Source: Clostridiales bacterium 1_7_47FAA (GTDB lineage Bacteria; Bacillota; Clostridia; Lachnospirales; Lachnospiraceae). From it: a stretch of DNA of 64,000 nt. Below are positions 61,368-64,000 of the stretch, one piece after another. The stretch is from positions 242,750-306,749 of the forward strand of contig DS990261.1 of the NCBI GenBank assembly GCA_000155435.1. The letters run 5' to 3'. The notes under the pieces are model-generated. The model saw only the letters and a list, made by a program, of their open reading frames with translations. It was not told the DNA's origin and did not search any database. Positions within the stretch are counted from its first letter, which is position 1. Every line of letters starts with the position of its first letter. The translations under genes were made by a program, and so were the position numbers.

Positions 61368-61904
61368 TTGAAAGAGCAGGTTTTTGGCCCCAGAAGAAGC
61401 CGGGCCGCCAGAAAGCCCCTTATCCAGTGTCCCGGCGTGGTGTTTTACCGCTGCCATACCTGCGGAAGTGTCTACCAGCGCACCGGATGGACCCAGACGG
61501 AACCTGACATAAGCTGCTGCGGCATCAGGATGGAGCCGCTGGTACCTGTGCGGACTGAGGTCATGGGAAGGTGCGGCACCTTGAGTTATAAGATTGTGGG
61601 CGGCTATAACGACAACGCTGTCCAGGTATTCTTTGATATGGAAGAGGGCCATGAACTGGAGTGGCTCTATCTGAAAACCTTTACCGGGGGCTACATGAAA
61701 TATATAGGGCCTGGAAAACGGTCCCCCTGCGTGTTTGCCCTGGCGGATGAGGATGCATTTTCCTATTGTGATGAAGACCCATGCCTGGAATGCACGTTCT
61801 GGTGTAAGCGGGGGTTTGTGGTCTATGGTTATGTGAGTAAGCTGGGACTTGTGGAAATGCCTTTGGACCAGGTCTCGCCTTACTGGCAGTCCGGAGCAAA
61901 GTAA
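61368..61904 (+). CDS. Desulfoferrodoxin-like protein with a remodelled iron site
   Basis: Protein of 178 residues starting with TTG at 61368, four bases after the ligase stop and well spaced from GAGGGGG. Residues 24-60 match the desulforedoxin Fe(Cys)4 domain (C29-x2-C32, C50-C51). Residues 80-156 resemble the superoxide reductase domain (MEEGHELEWLYLKT, compare MEEKHWIEWIELV of Dfx). Of the five centre II ligands only His95 and Cys134 remain in place; the other three His are replaced by non-ligand residues, and C139, C142 and C146 are extra. It therefore probably is not a standard superoxide reductase. A redox, electron-transfer or sensor role for the acyl-CoA pathway is an inference. Confidence 0.75.
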   Translation: MKEQVFGPRRSRAARKPLIQCPGVVFYRCHTCGSVYQRTGWTQTEPDISCCGIRMEPLVPVRTEVMGRCGTLSYKIVGGYNDNAVQVFFDMEEGHELEWLYLKTFTGGYMKYIGPGKRSPCVFALADEDAFSYCDEDPCLECTFWCKRGFVVYGYVSKLGLVEMPLDQVSPYWQSGAK

Positions 61905-61912
61905 AAGCCGTC

Positions 61913-62842
61913 TTACCGTTCCGACAGGCGGCTGATCATCCGGGCCAGGCATTGAAGGAATTCGTTCTCATCCTTTGAGAAGGAGTAACCGCTTCTGTAG
62001 ATTAACATATCCTTGTGGACATTGCCGGGATAGCTGCAGTGCTTCTGGATCAGGCCGGTGCTTTCCAGGCAGCTGTAAGGCACCGGGGAGGTCCACATAT
62101 AGGAACCGGGAATCTGCTTCAATATCTCAAACTGACTGCCTCTGTCATAGATGGAAATGGTTTTACGCGAATTTCCGCCTGTGGCAGAGGCATCCTGCGC
62201 TTCAAAGGTAAAGGACGGGTTCTGGATATCGCCCTGGACGATCTCCAGGCAGTCTGTAAAGTCCAGATAGGTAAGGCTGTCCCTGTCCGCCAGGGGATGA
62301 TTGGGGGACATGAGCACGTTGCAGGAGAATTCCCACAGTTCCTTCCAGTCCAGGTTTTCATCCTGAAGCATTTTCATGTAATAATTCTCATAGAGGGCCT
62401 GGCAGCGTATGATCCCCAGGTCAAAGGCCTTGGAGGACACGCCGCGTATGGTATCCTTGGAATTGGTTTCCTTGTAGCTGAGGCTTACGCTGGGGAAGGC
62501 CCGCATGTCCTTCAGGTAATCGGTAAACGCATAGGAAATATAGGTGGCCCTGGGCACGCTTAAGCTGACCTCCAGGGCCCGTTCGCTGTTTTTGACACAG
62601 AGGGCCTCAATCTGTTCCTCCTGGACCAGGATGGCCTTGGCATACCGGAGGAATTCCTCCCCACGTCTGGTGGGGACCATGCCGCGGCTGGTGCGGTCGA
62701 ATATGGGGCATCCCAGTTCGCGCTCCAGTTCCCGGATGATCTTGCTCAGATGAGGCTGGTTCATATAAAAATTCTGGGCTGCTTTTGTGATGGAACCGGT
62801 TTTTTCCACTTCAACGGCGTACTTCAAATAAGAAAGATTCAT
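61913..62842 (-). CDS. LysR family transcriptional regulator (right edge)
   Basis: LysR regulator of 309 residues. The helix-turn-helix is at 1-60 (LSYLKYAVEVEKTGSITKAA, then NQPHLSKIIREL), effector domain from about 90. The ATG at 62842 has AGGAG 6 bases upstream; a TTG two codons earlier abuts that site. It is divergent from the Lrp gene and convergent with the desulfoferrodoxin-like gene, so it may regulate the acyl-CoA locus or the Lrp/aminotransferase pair. Confidence 0.9.
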   Translation of the reverse strand: MNLSYLKYAVEVEKTGSITKAAQNFYMNQPHLSKIIRELERELGCPIFDRTSRGMVPTRRGEEFLRYAKAILVQEEQIEALCVKNSERALEVSLSVPRATYISYAFTDYLKDMRAFPSVSLSYKETNSKDTIRGVSSKAFDLGIIRCQALYENYYMKMLQDENLDWKELWEFSCNVLMSPNHPLADRDSLTYLDFTDCLEIVQGDIQNPSFTFEAQDASATGGNSRKTISIYDRGSQFEILKQIPGSYMWTSPVPYSCLESTGLIQKHCSYPGNVHKDMLIYRSGYSFSKDENEFLQCLARMISRLSER

Positions 62843-62851
62843 ATACAACTC

Positions 62852-62889
62852 CTGGTATTTTTATGTTATACTATACCAGTATATACCAG
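62852..62889. promoter_or_regulatory. Three phased half-sites between LysR and Lrp genes
   Basis: CTGGTAT (62852-62858), ATACCAG (62873-62879) and ATACCAG (62883-62889). The first two are inverted and 21 bases apart centre to centre; the third repeats the second after 10 bases. All three face the same side of the helix, as expected for a LysR or Lrp oligomer. Confidence 0.55.
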
Positions 62890-62927
62890 AACCGGAATTT
62901 TGAAAAGGAAAACAGCAGGGGGTTAAC

Positions 62928-63392
62928 ATGGATAAACTGGATTACAGAATACTGAACATACTAAAGGAAAATGGACGGGAGACAGCATCCGATATCAGCA
63001 AGGCCATCCATCTGTCTGTGTCAGCTGTGCTGGACCGTATTAAGAAGATGGAGGAAGCCGGGATCATAAAGGGATACACGGTCAGGGTGGATGCAAAGGC
63101 CCTGGGCAATGATGTGACGGCCCTGATGGAAATCAGCCTGGAGCATCCCAGGTTCCATGACTCCTTCACGGAGATAATCCTGGAACATCCCAATATTCTG
63201 GACTGCTACTATCTGACAGGGGATTATGATTTTGTGCTGAAGATATCCTGCTCCTCCTCAGATGAACTGGAAAGCATTCACAGGACCATCAAAAGCATAC
63301 CAGGCGTCTCGGCCACCAGGACGCATTTTGTATTAAAAGAAATCAAAAATGTATATTCCGCCATCCCGGAAGAGGAAAAGAAGCGCTTCTGA
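62928..63392 (+). CDS. Lrp/AsnC family transcriptional regulator
   Basis: Feast/famine regulator of 154 residues. The N-terminal helix-turn-helix (DKLDYRILNILKENGRE, then HLSVSAVLDRIKKMEEAGII) occupies 2-50 and the RAM ligand-binding domain 65-145 (FTEIILEHPNILDCYYLTGDYDFVLKISC). Lrp proteins sense amino acids. It is followed after 28 bases by the D-amino-acid aminotransferase gene, so it probably controls that gene in response to an amino acid. Confidence 0.94.
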   Translation: MDKLDYRILNILKENGRETASDISKAIHLSVSAVLDRIKKMEEAGIIKGYTVRVDAKALGNDVTALMEISLEHPRFHDSFTEIILEHPNILDCYYLTGDYDFVLKISCSSSDELESIHRTIKSIPGVSATRTHFVLKEIKNVYSAIPEEEKKRF

Positions 63393-63420
63393 ACACATGA
63401 ATGATTGGAGATAATAAGAA

Positions 63421-64000
63421 TGAAGACATTGGGCTATTATAATGGAAGGTATGACGAAATTGATAACATGACCATCCCCATGAATGACCGGGTATGCTGG
63501 TTCGGGGACGGCGTGTATGACGCGGGCCCCTGCCGCAACTATCATATATTTGCCCTGGACGAGCATGTGGACCGCTTCTTTAACAACGCAGGACTTTTGA
63601 AGATACAGATGCCCTGTACCAAGGAGGAGCTGAAGGCCCTGTTAAATGACCTGGTCAGGAAGATGGACACAGGCGACCTGTTCGTATATTATCAGGTGAC
63701 AAGAGGCACGGCCGTGCGTTCCCATGAGTTCCCGGCGGACTGTCCGGCCAATCTATGGGTCATGTTAAAACCCCAGAAAGCACCGGAGCTGACAGCGAAA
63801 ATCAAGCTGATAACAGTGGAGGACACACGTTTCTTCCACTGTAATATAAAGACCCTGAACCTGATTCCCAGCGTCATGGCTGCCCAGAAAGCCAGTGAGG
63901 CCGGGTGCCAGGAAGCCATTTTCCACCGCAGCGGCCGCGTGACGGAGTGTGCGCACAGCAACTGCCATATAATAAAGGAAGGAATCCTGTACACGGCCCC
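63421..64000 (+). CDS. D-amino-acid aminotransferase (class IV, 3' end outside window)
   Basis: PLP-dependent class IV aminotransferase, 193 residues visible. MNDRVCWFGDGVYDAGPC (near 21-38) and the PLP lysine Lys144 in CNIKTLNLIPSVMAAQKA are the D-alanine aminotransferase signatures (compare DIKSLNLLxNVLAKQ of Dat). The end of the gene lies beyond the right edge. It probably makes or uses D-alanine or D-glutamate, under control of the upstream Lrp protein. Confidence 0.9.

Noticed and set aside
46656-61904. Bile acid 7-dehydroxylation (bai) operon
   Set aside because: CaiB-type transferases, SDR, MFS and ligase are shared with bai, but BaiCD/BaiH flavoenzymes and the BaiE dehydratase are absent and two acyl-CoA dehydrogenases with Etf are present.

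Overview
The window looks like a chromosomal segment of a Gram-positive anaerobe of the Lachnospiraceae, most like Enterocloster/Lachnoclostridium-type clostridia. The reasons are the roughly 50% GC content, strong GGAGG ribosome binding sites before nearly every gene, a T-box leader before aspS-gatCAB, a mannose/sorbose-type PTS, a rubredoxin-fused glutamate synthase, a diiron ferritin-like protein and Etf-linked acyl-CoA dehydrogenases. No rRNA, tRNA, CRISPR array, insertion sequence or prophage was seen. The species placement is an inference from gene content.

Region by region. (1) 1-3852: a TetR repressor and an MFS exporter overlapping an FtsX-type ABC permease that runs off the left edge; near-identical operators lie before the repressor and before the transporters. 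(2) 3953-7415: a LysR regulator divergent from a UbiD/UbiX/LpdD-like decarboxylase operon for an aromatic (hydroxyaryl) acid. (3) 7496-12556: housekeeping and accessory genes (YciI, patatin, DUF2461, ECF sigma factor, aldo/keto reductase, 2-hydroxyacid dehydrogenase). (4) 12695-25567: a large sugar locus built as two divergent arms around a common promoter region. The left arm carries SDR, HAD phosphatase, Fe-alcohol dehydrogenase, class II aldolase and GntR. The right arm carries PTS IIB, a fused IIC-IID, aldolase, IIA, SDR, GntR, its own HPr, its own Enzyme I and a 2-hydroxyacid dehydrogenase. Four gene types occur once on each side. (5) 25758-35109: RarA, an orphan BvgS-like hybrid kinase, a SIMPL protein, a MATE pump, rubredoxin-glutamate synthase and a ferritin-like protein. 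(6) 35212-41985: a T-box-controlled transamidation operon (aspS2-gatC-gatA-gatB) followed by an aspartate-type aminotransferase. (7) 42181-46295: a small membrane protein, an alcohol dehydrogenase and HflK/HflC. (8) 46656-61904: a 15-kb acyl-CoA catabolic locus in two transcription units, with two type III CoA-transferases, SDR, Zn-alcohol dehydrogenase, two transporters, LysR, thioesterase, two acyl-CoA dehydrogenases, EtfBA, an acyl-CoA synthetase and a remodelled desulfoferrodoxin-like protein. (9) 61913-64000: LysR divergent from Lrp/AsnC and a D-amino-acid aminotransferase cut by the right edge.

The most interesting signals are these. The two halves of the acyl-CoA locus carry matching promoter modules with identical spacing. 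That locus ends in a superoxide-reductase-like protein that has lost most iron ligands. The sugar locus is a self-contained PTS with mirrored paralogues and a candidate GntR operator in both control regions. The T-box has a GAAC specifier that can be read as Glu or Asn. The end of aspS is duplicated in tandem with only synonymous differences.
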